A stretch of 44,963 bases of DNA from CAYRMN01 sp964425575 (GCA_964425575.1 CAYRMN010000006.1:1-44963), one strand, 5' to 3'. Positions 32,402 through 41,039 are shown, counted from the first letter of the stretch. Numbers and translations are program-made. Notes: generated by a model from the sequence alone, not told the origin.

Positions 32402-33418
32402 ATGCCTACTCCTTTGTTCGATAAGAAGAACGTGCTTGTGACCGGCGGAGCTGGATTTATCGGATCGTTTTTGTGCGAAAAATTGCTGGCAGACTCACGC
32501 GTCATTTGCGTTGATAATTTTTTGACCTCACAGGAGTCAAATATTGATTCATTGCTCAAGAATCCTGATTTTGAATTTATTCGCCAAGATGTAAATGCTC
32601 CATTTGATTTGGAATCATTTCCAGAGTTGGCGCGTTTTAAGCTTAAATTTCAGGGGATACAGGAAATATACCATTTAGCATGTCCCATGAGCGCGAAGAA
32701 GTTTGATCAATACCAAATGCAGACGCTGTATTCCAATTCGATTGGCATGAAGAACATTCTTGACCTGTCCGTTCGCTATAAGGCGAAGGTCGTGCACGCC
32801 TCAACCTCCGTTGTCTACGGGGCGAGGCCAGTCGACGGACACTCATTTACAGAGGCGGATTTTGGTGCCGTTGATATGCTATCTCCTCGTGCATGCTATG
32901 ACGAAGGGAAACGTTTTGCAGAAACCTGTTGCTCTACCTATGCTCGCGTACATGGACTTGATATTCGTATCGCTCGCATGTTCCGTACCTATGGTCCGCG
33001 TATGCCGCTGTATGATGGTCAAATGATTCCAGACTTTATCACTGATGCCTTGGATAATAAGGATTTGGTGATTTTTGGTGATGAAAGTTTTAAGACATCG
33101 TTTGCATACGTGAGCGATATTGTTGATGGTCTTATCAAGTGTATGAATGCCCCGGCAGGTCTTGGGCCTATCAATCTGGGCAGTGATTTGGATGTTTCGT
33201 TGGTAGATGTGGCGCAGCGTATTATTGAGATGACCGGTTCAACATCGCGTATCACGTTTCAGCCGCGACTCCTGTTTATGACTGAACTTGGACTACCAGA
33301 CCTAACGAATGTGAAAGAAAAACTCGGCTGGCTGCCACTTGTTGGTTTGGATGATGGTCTGAAGAAAACGATTGATTACACCGTAGCGCACAAGGGTCTA
33401 TTGAAATTCAGGGTGTAG
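32402..33418 (+). CDS. NAD-dependent sugar epimerase/decarboxylase, UXS-like, copy 2, 338 aa
   Basis: This is a paralogue of the preceding gene along its whole length, with NAD-binding GGAGFIGSFL, VVHASTSVVYGA, CYDEGKRFAETC and RMFRTYGPRM. The pair looks like a tandem duplication that has diverged; if both stay active they may act on different sugar nucleotides or as a heteromer. The start lies 4 nt after the stop of copy 1 and has no SD, so the two are probably translated from one message. Confidence 0.85.
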   Translation: MPTPLFDKKNVLVTGGAGFIGSFLCEKLLADSRVICVDNFLTSQESNIDSLLKNPDFEFIRQDVNAPFDLESFPELARFKLKFQGIQEIYHLACPMSAKKFDQYQMQTLYSNSIGMKNILDLSVRYKAKVVHASTSVVYGARPVDGHSFTEADFGAVDMLSPRACYDEGKRFAETCCSTYARVHGLDIRIARMFRTYGPRMPLYDGQMIPDFITDALDNKDLVIFGDESFKTSFAYVSDIVDGLIKCMNAPAGLGPINLGSDLDVSLVDVAQRIIEMTGSTSRITFQPRLLFMTELGLPDLTNVKEKLGWLPLVGLDDGLKKTIDYTVAHKGLLKFRV

Positions 33419-33486
33419 GATTTGGTCTATCCGGTTCTCTCCTTATCAGGGGAGGATATGAAACGCCTCTTTGAAGATTGAGGGGG

Positions 33487-33515
33487 TTGTCCGCTCCTGC
33501 ATCTCAGGCTAACCT
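33487..33515 (+). promoter_or_regulatory. Leaderless-type promoter of the GT2 gene
   Basis: TTGTCC at 33487-33492, 17 bp spacer, TAACCT at 33510-33515, then 7 nt to ATG 33523. This spacing selects the start 15 codons inside the longest frame. Confidence 0.7.
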
Positions 33516-33522
33516 GTTGTTT

Positions 33523-34203
33523 ATGAAGACTTTCGCGGTAATTCCAGCGTATCAGGAGGAGACTCGTATTGGACAGACGATTCGGGATGTCCTGCCATAC
33601 GTGGATCATGTCATTGTCGTGGATGATGGATCGGGCGATGCGACGGTTGATCGTGCCAGAGAAGCAGGGGCTGTAGTATTCCGTCACGCCGTAAATCGTG
33701 GACAGGGAGCGGCGCTCCGGACGGGAACAGAAGGCGCGTGTAGACTGGGGGCTGATTTTATTTTACATATTGATGCAGATGGTCAGCATGATGCGAATTC
33801 TATTCCAGCGATCATACAGCCTCTCGTTGAAGGAGAAGTGGATGTTGTGTTTGGATCTCGTTTTTTAGGGGCCGAAGCCCTAGGCATGCCATCGAGCCGA
33901 CGATTGCTCTTGGGCGTCGCACGGACGTTTAATGCGTTTGCGGTGGGAGTGCCGCGACGTCTCACAGACCCGCAATCCGGTTTTCGTGGATTTACAGCAG
34001 ACGCAGCCAAAAAAATTGATTTTCATCAAGACCGCATGGCACACTGCTCAGAGATTTTACGGCTCGTCACGCGTTCAGATTTACGCTGGCGTGAGGTTCC
34101 GGTGGTTGTTCGATATACACAAGACTCTCTTAAAAAAGGTCAAAAACCATGGGATGCTGCGAAAATTGTGTGGCAACTTTTTTTAGGGGCTTTTACCAAT
34201 TGA
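33523..34203 (+). CDS. Family 2 glycosyltransferase (polyprenyl-phosphate sugar synthase type), 226 aa
   Basis: The GT-A fold carries FAVIPAYQEETRIGQTI at the start, VIVVDDGSGDAT near residues 32-43, and the DADGQHD metal-binding motif near 83-89, followed by GSRFLG. This pattern is shared with dolichyl-phosphate-mannose synthase and its bacterial relatives, which make lipid-linked sugars for use outside the cytoplasm. No C-terminal membrane helices are present. It is directly followed by a DUF2304 membrane protein, the usual partner of such enzymes. Confidence 0.92.
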   Translation: MKTFAVIPAYQEETRIGQTIRDVLPYVDHVIVVDDGSGDATVDRAREAGAVVFRHAVNRGQGAALRTGTEGACRLGADFILHIDADGQHDANSIPAIIQPLVEGEVDVVFGSRFLGAEALGMPSSRRLLLGVARTFNAFAVGVPRRLTDPQSGFRGFTADAAKKIDFHQDRMAHCSEILRLVTRSDLRWREVPVVVRYTQDSLKKGQKPWDAAKIVWQLFLGAFTN

Positions 34204-34208
34204 TATCT

Positions 34209-34547
34209 ATGCTGTTGATTCAAATTTTGTTTATTTTGTTTTTTATACTAGCGCTCGTTATGACCTGGCGGCGTCAGGGGCAGCGCGTTATTCCGACGAG
34301 CGAAGCGCTCGCGTGGTCTTTGATTTGGGTATCTGGAGCGATTGCAGTGGTATTACCAAACAGCACGACGACCATCGCCCATTTTTTTGGAGTCGGTCGT
34401 GGGGCAGATTTTATTATGTATGGGTCGGTCTCCGCGCTTTTTCTTCTTGTGTTCAAATTATTTATTCAACATGAAAAATTAGAACGAAAGCTTACAGATG
34501 TCGTACGTCAAGAAGCATTGCGTGATATCAAAGACAAACAAGCATGA
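34209..34547 (+). CDS. DUF2304 membrane protein, 112 aa
   Basis: The small membrane protein has three hydrophobic segments (about residues 1-20, 33-51 and 67-84) and a charged C-terminal helix, matching DUF2304. This family almost always follows a dolichyl-phosphate-mannose-synthase-like GT2, as here. The longest frame starts at 34149 inside the GT2 gene, but ATG 34209, five nt after the GT2 stop, fits the family. The stop codon overlaps the next start. Confidence 0.88.
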   Translation: MLLIQILFILFFILALVMTWRRQGQRVIPTSEALAWSLIWVSGAIAVVLPNSTTTIAHFFGVGRGADFIMYGSVSALFLLVFKLFIQHEKLERKLTDVVRQEALRDIKDKQA

Positions 34548-35155
34548 TGCATTATTTGGGATTTGTTGCTGATGGTGAGGTAGAGGCCTTTCCATCTGAC
34601 GATCTTATTCGTCAGATTGGATCGATCGATGAAACGCTCGTTGAACCCTATCGATCAGCGGACATGTTCTGGCGCATGGGGATTGCCGGGTTGACTCCTT
34701 TGACGTGTCATCCCCGCGAAGGCGGGGATCTTGTTCCTATGCCGAAAAATTCCCGCCTGCGCGGGAATGACAATGATATGGACTGGTATGAATCGGAGCG
34801 AAGTCGCATGGCCATGGTTTTGAAAAATTATCAAAGCTCCACTCTTCTTTTACTTGTAGTACCTTTCCTCGTGATGGATCTTGCTCTATTAAGCATAGCT
34901 ATTCATGAGGGTTGGTGGCGTGAAAAAGTACGGGCGATGGTATGGCTATGGAAGCCTTCTACATGGGGCTATCTTCTTAAGCGTCGACAACAGATCGCAC
35001 ATATCCGACAGGTTCCAGATCGTCTTGTCTTTTCAGAATTCGTTTCAAAGATGCCTCTTCGTTTGTATTCAACCGATCCAGCGCTGCGCATTATTCAGCC
35101 ATTTCTTGAGATGTATTTTCAGCTGGTGAAGATGATGATAGGGTTTCAGCGATGA
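34544..35155 (+). CDS. Truncated GT2 glycosyltransferase C-terminal half with an inserted repeat, 203 aa
   Basis: The first ~50 residues contain IGSIDETLVEPYRSADMFWR, which resembles the FDE...Y..DvDl.wR segment in the second half of GT2 domains. The following residues CHPREGGDL...NSRLRGND are the translation of a palindromic repeat. After it come the W-x-E-R-S-R-region, two hydrophobic segments and a charged tail typical of rhamnosyltransferase-like GT2 proteins. The nucleotide-binding first half and its DxD are missing. The gene probably represents a decayed or fragmentary enzyme, although the frame is kept. The start overlaps the DUF2304 stop and the stop overlaps the next start, so it is translated in series. 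Confidence 0.7.
   Translation: MMHYLGFVADGEVEAFPSDDLIRQIGSIDETLVEPYRSADMFWRMGIAGLTPLTCHPREGGDLVPMPKNSRLRGNDNDMDWYESERSRMAMVLKNYQSSTLLLLVVPFLVMDLALLSIAIHEGWWREKVRAMVWLWKPSTWGYLLKRRQQIAHIRQVPDRLVFSEFVSKMPLRLYSTDPALRIIQPFLEMYFQLVKMMIGFQR
34706..34772. repeat. Palindromic repeat (TGTCATCCCC type) inside a coding sequence
   Basis: TGTCATCCCCGCG at the left is matched inverted by GCGGGAATGACA at the right. It is the same family as 5954-6025 but here is read through as protein. Confidence 0.9.
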
Positions 35156-36237
35156 AGATTGTTCATATTTCCTGCGTGGCGCCCCCGGATATCGGGGGAA
35201 TCGGCCGTGTGGCGTTCAAAGAAGCCGAGCTTCTTCAAGCCCGCGGCATCGAAGCAAGTGTTGTCTCGCTTAGTACACACGCGGGGTTTCGCGTGGGGAA
35301 TGTAGGCTTCATCTTTGCCCTCGAACATCTCGTTCGTGAGGCAGATATCGTACACCTCCACTATCCGTTTTATGGTACACAGGAAATCGTCTGGTGGTTG
35401 AAGTCACGCAAGAAGATCAAGAAATTGGTGATGACTCTGCATATGGATGCCACAGCTGGCGGATGGAAATGGTTGGCTGCCAATATCCATCGTGCGTTCA
35501 TTCAGGACCATCTCTTGAAACAGGCGGACACGCTCATTGTCTCTTCAAGGGATTACGCTGAGCATTCCTCATATCGAGATATGGCATCGAAAACGATCGA
35601 ACTTCCGTTTGGAGTTGATGAAGATATTTTCTGTCCGGGACCAGCACGACGTGAGTTGTTTGGTCTTCCAGCGAACGCGCAGGTCATTACGTTTGTTGGT
35701 GGGATGGATCAGGCGCATGCATTCAAGGGAGTAGATGTGCTGCTTGAGGCTATAGCTCGTGTGCCAAATGTGCATCTTCTGTTGGTAGGAGAGGGAGCGC
35801 TGCGAACGCAATATGAACAACACGCCGAGCGTCTCGGTATAGATCCGCGTTGTCATTTCGTTGGAAGAGTTGAGGAGCCGCAGTTGGTAGAAGCGTATCG
35901 AGCTGGGGATGTTCTGGCGTTTCCCTCTATTTCCGGAGCCGAAGCCTTTGGACTCGTGGCAGTCGAGGCTCAGGCGTGTGGGATTCCCGTCGTGGCTTCG
36001 GCGTTGCCTGGGGTGAGAACAGTAGTGGCGCATGAGGAGACAGGCCTACTGGTTCCTCCGCGAGAACCTGCTAGTCTCGCGACGGCTCTATCTCGTCTGT
36101 TAGAAGACGTGGCATTGCGCGCGCGTATGGGGCAACGTACTCGCGAGCGCGTGTTGGAGCGTTTTACATGGACACGGCATATCGATGAGTTGATAAAAAT
36201 GTATGAAGGCATTACGGATCGCCATTTTCACCAATGA
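35152..36237 (+). CDS. Family 4 glycosyltransferase, 361 aa
   Basis: The GT-B fold has a Gly-rich N-terminal loop (PDIGGIGRVAFKEAELL) and a C-terminal donor domain with ITFVGGM, HFVGRV and the EAFGLVAVEAQACGIPVVAS segment (about 263-280), which contains the E...E pair that binds the donor sugar nucleotide. It transfers an activated sugar in an unknown linkage. The ATG overlaps the stop of the preceding gene (ATGA), which suggests coupled translation, and the last 35 nt overlap the next GT4 gene. Confidence 0.92.
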   Translation: MKIVHISCVAPPDIGGIGRVAFKEAELLQARGIEASVVSLSTHAGFRVGNVGFIFALEHLVREADIVHLHYPFYGTQEIVWWLKSRKKIKKLVMTLHMDATAGGWKWLAANIHRAFIQDHLLKQADTLIVSSRDYAEHSSYRDMASKTIELPFGVDEDIFCPGPARRELFGLPANAQVITFVGGMDQAHAFKGVDVLLEAIARVPNVHLLLVGEGALRTQYEQHAERLGIDPRCHFVGRVEEPQLVEAYRAGDVLAFPSISGAEAFGLVAVEAQACGIPVVASALPGVRTVVAHEETGLLVPPREPASLATALSRLLEDVALRARMGQRTRERVLERFTWTRHIDELIKMYEGITDRHFHQ

Positions 36238-37342
36238 TTATCCGCCTCGCGCACGCGGGGGCGCGGGTGTGATTGCACATATCCAGGCGCAGGAGCTGGA
36301 GCGGCGTGGTCATGTCGTTCGGGTATTTGAGTGTCCGCCGACCTTTCTATCTTCTCCGATCATTGTTCGGTTGCTTCATCACGTGCGAGATCTTTGGCCA
36401 CGAACACAATATAGACAATCAATTGTGGAGTGGAAGCCAGATATTTTGTTGACGCATAATTTGACGGGCGGCGGAATAGGCACGCCTAGCTCGATTCAGG
36501 CAGAAGGAATTCCATGGGTGCATATATTGCATGATGTGCAGCTTATCGAGCCGTCGGGGCAGATTGTGGCAGGTGAGTTGTATCCATTTCTTCGAGCTGT
36601 TTGGCGGAAGATGTGGGCGAGATTGCGTCGAGCAGCTTTTGGCGCCCCTCATGTCGTTATTTCCCCGACACGATGGCTGTTGAGTTTTCATGAGCGATAC
36701 GGATTTTTTGGTTCTTCGCAAAAAAAGGTTATTCCAAATCCGTTGCCAAAAAATATTCATGATGGGCCCCTCGTAGGGGCGAACCCATGTGTTCGCCTTT
36801 CAGAGGACGTATCCATGTTATACGTCGGTCGTCTTGATTACGATAAGGGCGTTGATGTGTTGTATGAAGCATGGAAACGCATGGGCGATGATCGTCCTGT
36901 ATTAACCCTGGTAGGTAATGGAAAGCTCCGAGCGGAGTTGGAAGAGAAGCAGAAGCACGATGATCGTTTACGCGTTGTGGGTTCCGAGCCTCATGAGCGC
37001 GTGCTAGAACGCATGCATGAGAGCGCGATTGTGGTTGTGCCGTCGCGTGTATATGAAAATCAATCAACTGTTATCCTTGAGGCATTAGCTTGCGGTTGCC
37101 GAGTGATCGCAACAGACGTAGGAGGCATTCCAGAAACGCTTGGGAATGCAGGTTGGATTGTCACAGCTGGTAATGTTGACCAGTTATATAAGGCATTCGG
37201 AGAGGCGCAAAAAAATCTACTCACTGATGAGCAGCATCGAGAACGTTCCAGGATTCTAGAAGAACACGACATTGTGAGTGTTATGGATGAAGCGGAAAGG
37301 ATTTTGGAAGAGCTTGGAGAGAATGTGAGAATCTCCCCCTAA
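36203..37342 (+). CDS. Family 4 glycosyltransferase with a repeat-derived insert, 379 aa
   Basis: This GT-B protein has FTNDYPPRARGGAGVIAHI near residues 9-27, the donor site with MLYVGRLDYDKGVDVL, then VVPSRVYENQSTVILEALAC and GCRVIATDVGGIPE. Residues around 190-200 (LVGANPCVR) are encoded by a GTAGGGGCG-type palindromic repeat just before the first strand of the donor domain; the loop tolerates it. The start lies inside the preceding gene (35-nt overlap). The stop falls in a CCCCCTAAGAGGG repeat. The gene is convergent with the membrane protein at 37359. Confidence 0.9.
   Translation: MKALRIAIFTNDYPPRARGGAGVIAHIQAQELERRGHVVRVFECPPTFLSSPIIVRLLHHVRDLWPRTQYRQSIVEWKPDILLTHNLTGGGIGTPSSIQAEGIPWVHILHDVQLIEPSGQIVAGELYPFLRAVWRKMWARLRRAAFGAPHVVISPTRWLLSFHERYGFFGSSQKKVIPNPLPKNIHDGPLVGANPCVRLSEDVSMLYVGRLDYDKGVDVLYEAWKRMGDDRPVLTLVGNGKLRAELEEKQKHDDRLRVVGSEPHERVLERMHESAIVVVPSRVYENQSTVILEALACGCRVIATDVGGIPETLGNAGWIVTAGNVDQLYKAFGEAQKNLLTDEQHRERSRILEEHDIVSVMDEAERILEELGENVRISP
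36768..36800. repeat. GTAGGGGCG-type palindromic repeat inside a coding sequence
   Basis: GGCGAAC and GTTCGCC are inverted around CCCATGT, with the family start TCGTAGGGGC. It is in frame in the GT4 gene. Confidence 0.8.
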
Positions 37343-37358
37343 GAGGGATGAAAGGGGT

Positions 37359-39569
37359 TTATTTTAATTCGAATTTATACACGTTTACGTTTCCATCTTC
37401 GATGGTCCAGTTACGATCGGCTATCTGGAGTAGTTCTTCGGAGAGGGTGTCTGCTTTCCACCAGTAGTCATTTAACACGACATAGACGAGATCGGTTTTT
37501 CCGAGTCGAGCAGCTTCAGCGATCGTATCGCGTGACGGTTCTTGATAGGTTATGCGCAAAAATAATTCGTAGAGCGAGCCACCTGTTGGAATTGGATAGA
37601 AAAAAATGTCATCAACATAGCGCTTGAATCCAAGCGTCGCCACAGCTGCCGCGGATACGCTTTGATTCGCGAGAACGATATAATCGCGTCCATCCGCATC
37701 GCGCTCAATTCGTTTGACGGCCTCTATATCTGCGGCGCTCGTACTCCACCCATGCCCAACAACGAGGGCGTCATGGCGGGGCAGGCTATTGTAGACAGCG
37801 GCAGTCGCAAGGGCAATGAAAAAGAGCATGAGTCCAATGATCATCAGCCGTGAGATGCGAGCGGCATGTTCAGCAAGTAAACGAAAAAAAGGCAGCGTAG
37901 CCGGAAGAAGACAGAATAGACTGAGTAGAAATAAACGATCAGCGTAATTACCTCGCTCGTAATCAATTAAAAAGGTAAAATCGCCTGTCGCTTTTAGAAG
38001 TGTGGCTGCAATCCAAAGTCCTGCGGCTGAACCCAGCCATGCGAGTTGCATAGAACGGGATTTGCCGGACGTATACACGAATCCCATAATCCCGAGCACA
38101 CAGAGAACGATCGGAAGTGCCTGGAGAGTTAAGCTGGACCAGGCCGGCCACAGCGAGGACGTGTAGCCAATAAACGGATTGAGGCTCGATAGAATGCTGA
38201 TCCAGGAGTCGGGAAGAAACAGAGAGTTGATATTCCATGCGATCGGTGTTCCACTCTGTGAGCTAATGATAAAGAAGAGGAGTGGAATGCTCACTGACGC
38301 CATGAGTACATTTACGCTTAATAATAACCTGCGTGATTGTGGCGTAGATATGTTTGAACTCAGCACGGCTATGGCCACAAAAAAGAGTGGAATACCTGCC
38401 AGCGGGTGAATAGCGATTGCCCAACTGAGGAGAAGCAGGGGTGCGAGCGAATGTAATTCATCTTCAATACATCCATATGTCAGGAATAACGCAGATAGGC
38501 CTAAGACATAGGCGAGGGATTGAGGGGTGGTTGCTACAAAAGGCGCGAGTGGTAGTAGGCCAAGAACCAAGAAGGAATACAGTCCTAGCTTGTGTCCCCT
38601 TGAAGTGAATACTACACAGATGGGAATGAGTAGTGAGGCCGCAACAGGAACAAGCCAACGGTCAATCAGTGGAAGTGAAAACTCTGTTGTTCTGCTGAGC
38701 CAGGTGGTAAAAACGTACTGGCCGATATAATAAAAAGGCTTAGGATGAAGAGTGCCGGTAGCAAGCAGAATTTTTTCACTCGCCACATGCAGGAACCCAT
38801 CAAACCCAAAACCGATTTTATAGATGAGTGGAGTAAGGCTCAGGGTAGTGAAAAAATTGATAATGGCTTGGAATGTGGTGAGCCAACGGTTTTGTATCCA
38901 TATTATCGAAACGGCAAATATCAGCCACATGGCGGCGATAATGAGGAGGGTGGATGATGGGAGGAGCGGCCAAGGCGTGCGGATAGAAGCGACTGTTGCA
39001 GCCTGTATCGCATGGCGCAGAATATGAATAGACAGGAAGAGGCTCGTGACACCAAGCAGACAGCCAAAGACGACTTTCTGTAGTTTTTTATTCTCGTAAA
39101 GATTGGAATTTTGCTCGTTGCTTCTCGTCGTTCGAATGCACACTGATCCAATGTGAATCAAAAGTGTGCTCATGACATAGGCCAAGAGATCTGTTGATGC
39201 TCCGAGTGGGATATCGATGTAGTAATACGCCGTTTGAAGAATGCTTTGAAGAGCGAGGACGAGAATAAAACCAGGTAGCACTGCATAGCCCGGATGGAGA
39301 TGGGGAAATGTGTAGGTTCCAATGACGTAGGCATTGAAGAGGAGAGTGAAGAGAAAAAGAAATGAACGAAGGACATGTATTGAATCAGGTAGCAGAGGAC
39401 TAAGCGCGAGAAGCAGGATCAAAACAAGCCCAACCCATGTAGGGGCGGGGTTTCCCCGCCCTCCGACATGCCGAACAATAGAGATGACGCCGCAGAACAT
39501 ATCAAATACAGAAGTAATGGTAGCACAAAATGTGTGGTATGAATTGCCTGATTGCGTTATTATCTGCAC
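37359..39569 (-). CDS. Large polytopic membrane protein of the polysaccharide cluster, 736 aa
   Basis: Many hydrophobic segments (roughly 12-14) run from about residue 43 to 615, followed by a C-terminal soluble domain of ~110 residues ending in VYKFELK. The topology and neighbours suggest a GT-C-type glycosyltransferase or polysaccharide membrane component, but I cannot see a diagnostic motif. The frame begins with GTG at 39569, one base from the ATG of the divergent Mur-ligase-like gene; ATG 39500 would give 713 aa. Residues GGRGNPAPTW near the N-terminus come from a palindromic repeat (39437-39462). Confidence 0.75.
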   Translation of the reverse strand: MQIITQSGNSYHTFCATITSVFDMFCGVISIVRHVGGRGNPAPTWVGLVLILLLALSPLLPDSIHVLRSFLFLFTLLFNAYVIGTYTFPHLHPGYAVLPGFILVLALQSILQTAYYYIDIPLGASTDLLAYVMSTLLIHIGSVCIRTTRSNEQNSNLYENKKLQKVVFGCLLGVTSLFLSIHILRHAIQAATVASIRTPWPLLPSSTLLIIAAMWLIFAVSIIWIQNRWLTTFQAIINFFTTLSLTPLIYKIGFGFDGFLHVASEKILLATGTLHPKPFYYIGQYVFTTWLSRTTEFSLPLIDRWLVPVAASLLIPICVVFTSRGHKLGLYSFLVLGLLPLAPFVATTPQSLAYVLGLSALFLTYGCIEDELHSLAPLLLLSWAIAIHPLAGIPLFFVAIAVLSSNISTPQSRRLLLSVNVLMASVSIPLLFFIISSQSGTPIAWNINSLFLPDSWISILSSLNPFIGYTSSLWPAWSSLTLQALPIVLCVLGIMGFVYTSGKSRSMQLAWLGSAAGLWIAATLLKATGDFTFLIDYERGNYADRLFLLSLFCLLPATLPFFRLLAEHAARISRLMIIGLMLFFIALATAAVYNSLPRHDALVVGHGWSTSAADIEAVKRIERDADGRDYIVLANQSVSAAAVATLGFKRYVDDIFFYPIPTGGSLYELFLRITYQEPSRDTIAEAARLGKTDLVYVVLNDYWWKADTLSEELLQIADRNWTIEDGNVNVYKFELK
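39437..39462. repeat. GTAGGGGCGGGG-type palindromic repeat inside a coding sequence
   Basis: GGGGCGGGG and CCCCGCCC are inverted around TTT, with the same TGTAGGGGCG start as the 41040 copy. It is translated as part of the N-terminus of the 37359-39569 membrane protein. Confidence 0.8.
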
Positions 39570-40874
39570 ATGATATCTGCATTACGCGCTCTGGTTCCTG
39601 AGCCAATTCTCTCGTTGTACCATCGCTTGCTTTCTTGGTTTGCGGCAGTTTGGTATCGTCATCCGTCAGAGGAGTTGATCGTGATTGGGGTGACAGGAAC
39701 GACTGGAAAGACCACGACCTGTTATTTAATAGCAAAAGCGCTTGAGGCGTCTGGGTATCAGACCGGTTGTACGACAACAGCTCTCTTCAAGATTGGGGAG
39801 CGTGAATGGTTGAATGCTACCAAGATGACCATGCTCGGCCGCTTTCAGTTACAAAAGCTATTACGCGAAATGGTGACTGCTGGATGCCGCTATGCGGTCG
39901 TTGAAACCTCTTCTCAGGGGATTGTTCAGCATCGTCATGCTGCGATCAACTATGACGTGGTTGTTTTTACGAATTTAACACCGGAGCATATTGAGGCCCA
40001 TGGAGGGTTTGAAAAGTATAAAGCTGCAAAAATAACATTGTTTACCTATACGGCTTCCTGTTTGCGCAAGACGATTGATGGTGAACGCATTGCAAAAATT
40101 TCCGTGCTGAATGCAGATGATCAGTACGCTCGTGATTTTGCGGTGCCGGGGTTTGATCAGACGTTTTTCTTTGAACTGTCCGCCGCGCTTGATCTTGAAA
40201 TTGGTTCAGGAAAGACTCATTTTTTTGTCGACAACATTCCCTTCACCTTACGTCTGCCTGGTGCGGTGAACATACAGAATGCGTTAGCAGCTATTACCGT
40301 TTGCAAGTCACTGAAGATGTATCTGCCCGCTGTATCTGAAAAACTTTTTTCTATTACAAACATGCCAGGGAGATATGAATGGATCAATGGAGGTCAGTCC
40401 TGGAAAGTCCTTGTTGATTATGCACATGAGCCCGAGGCAATGACACGTCTGTATGAGGCAATGAAGGCGGTGCCTCATCAAAAAATAATTCACGTCATCG
40501 GTTCTGCCGGAGGTGGTCGAGATGTGGCGCGTCGTCCGGTGCTCGGACGATTGGCTGGGGAAAATGCGGATGTGGTTATTGTCACTAATGAAGATCCATA
40601 TGATGATGATCCACGCACCATCATCGATCAGGTTGCTGAAGGAGTAAGACAGGCTGGGAAAAAAGATGGGGAATCACTTTTGATTATTGAAGATCGAAAA
40701 CAGGCCATCAGTGAAGCGATGCGTCGAGCGCAGCCGGGGGATCTTGTGTTGCTGACTGGCAAAGGAAGTGAGCAGGCGATCTGTCTTGCGAATGGAAAAA
40801 AAATGCGGTGGGATGAACGTGAGGTGGCACGGGAGGCGATTCGTATAATTTTGAATTCAGAAAAATCGACGTAG
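39570..40874 (+). CDS. Mur-ligase-like ATP-dependent amide ligase (MurE-type), 434 aa
   Basis: The central ATP-binding domain has GVTGTTGKTTT near residues 43-53, VETSSQGI, and NLTPEHIEAHGGFEKYKAAK. The C-terminal ligase domain has DYAHEPEAM, GSAGGGRDVARRPVLG and a TNEDPYDDDP motif like the MurE DNPR/NEDP region. The usual N-terminal UDP-MurNAc-binding domain is replaced by about 35 residues with a hydrophobic helix, so the substrate may not be UDP-MurNAc-dipeptide. The frame extends back to TTG 39552, but ATG 39570, 6 nt after TATTAT, is preferred. The gene is divergent from the large membrane protein. Confidence 0.85.
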   Translation: MISALRALVPEPILSLYHRLLSWFAAVWYRHPSEELIVIGVTGTTGKTTTCYLIAKALEASGYQTGCTTTALFKIGEREWLNATKMTMLGRFQLQKLLREMVTAGCRYAVVETSSQGIVQHRHAAINYDVVVFTNLTPEHIEAHGGFEKYKAAKITLFTYTASCLRKTIDGERIAKISVLNADDQYARDFAVPGFDQTFFFELSAALDLEIGSGKTHFFVDNIPFTLRLPGAVNIQNALAAITVCKSLKMYLPAVSEKLFSITNMPGRYEWINGGQSWKVLVDYAHEPEAMTRLYEAMKAVPHQKIIHVIGSAGGGRDVARRPVLGRLAGENADVVIVTNEDPYDDDPRTIIDQVAEGVRQAGKKDGESLLIIEDRKQAISEAMRRAQPGDLVLLTGKGSEQAICLANGKKMRWDEREVAREAIRIILNSEKST

Positions 40875-40900
40875 GGATAGACCGACGCGCTCAAGGGATG

Positions 40901-41025
40901 TACTTTTTGCCAAATCGCAAAAGTACCAAAAAAGATTTTGGGGGCGGCTGACCTCGCTCAACGCTTCGACCAGCTGAAGCTGGTCATCGCTAGATCGCTC
41001 GAACAGGCAGGTGCCCCCAAACCCC
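40901..41025. repeat. Copy 2 of the two-copy structured element
   Basis: ACTTTTTGC/GCAAAAGT hairpin, outer GGGGGCG...TGCCCCC, and a different but also perfect apical stem GACCAGCT/AGCTGGTC. Flanks are almost identical to 19313-19445. Confidence 0.85.
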
Positions 41026-41039
41026 ATGGGAAAAATCCG

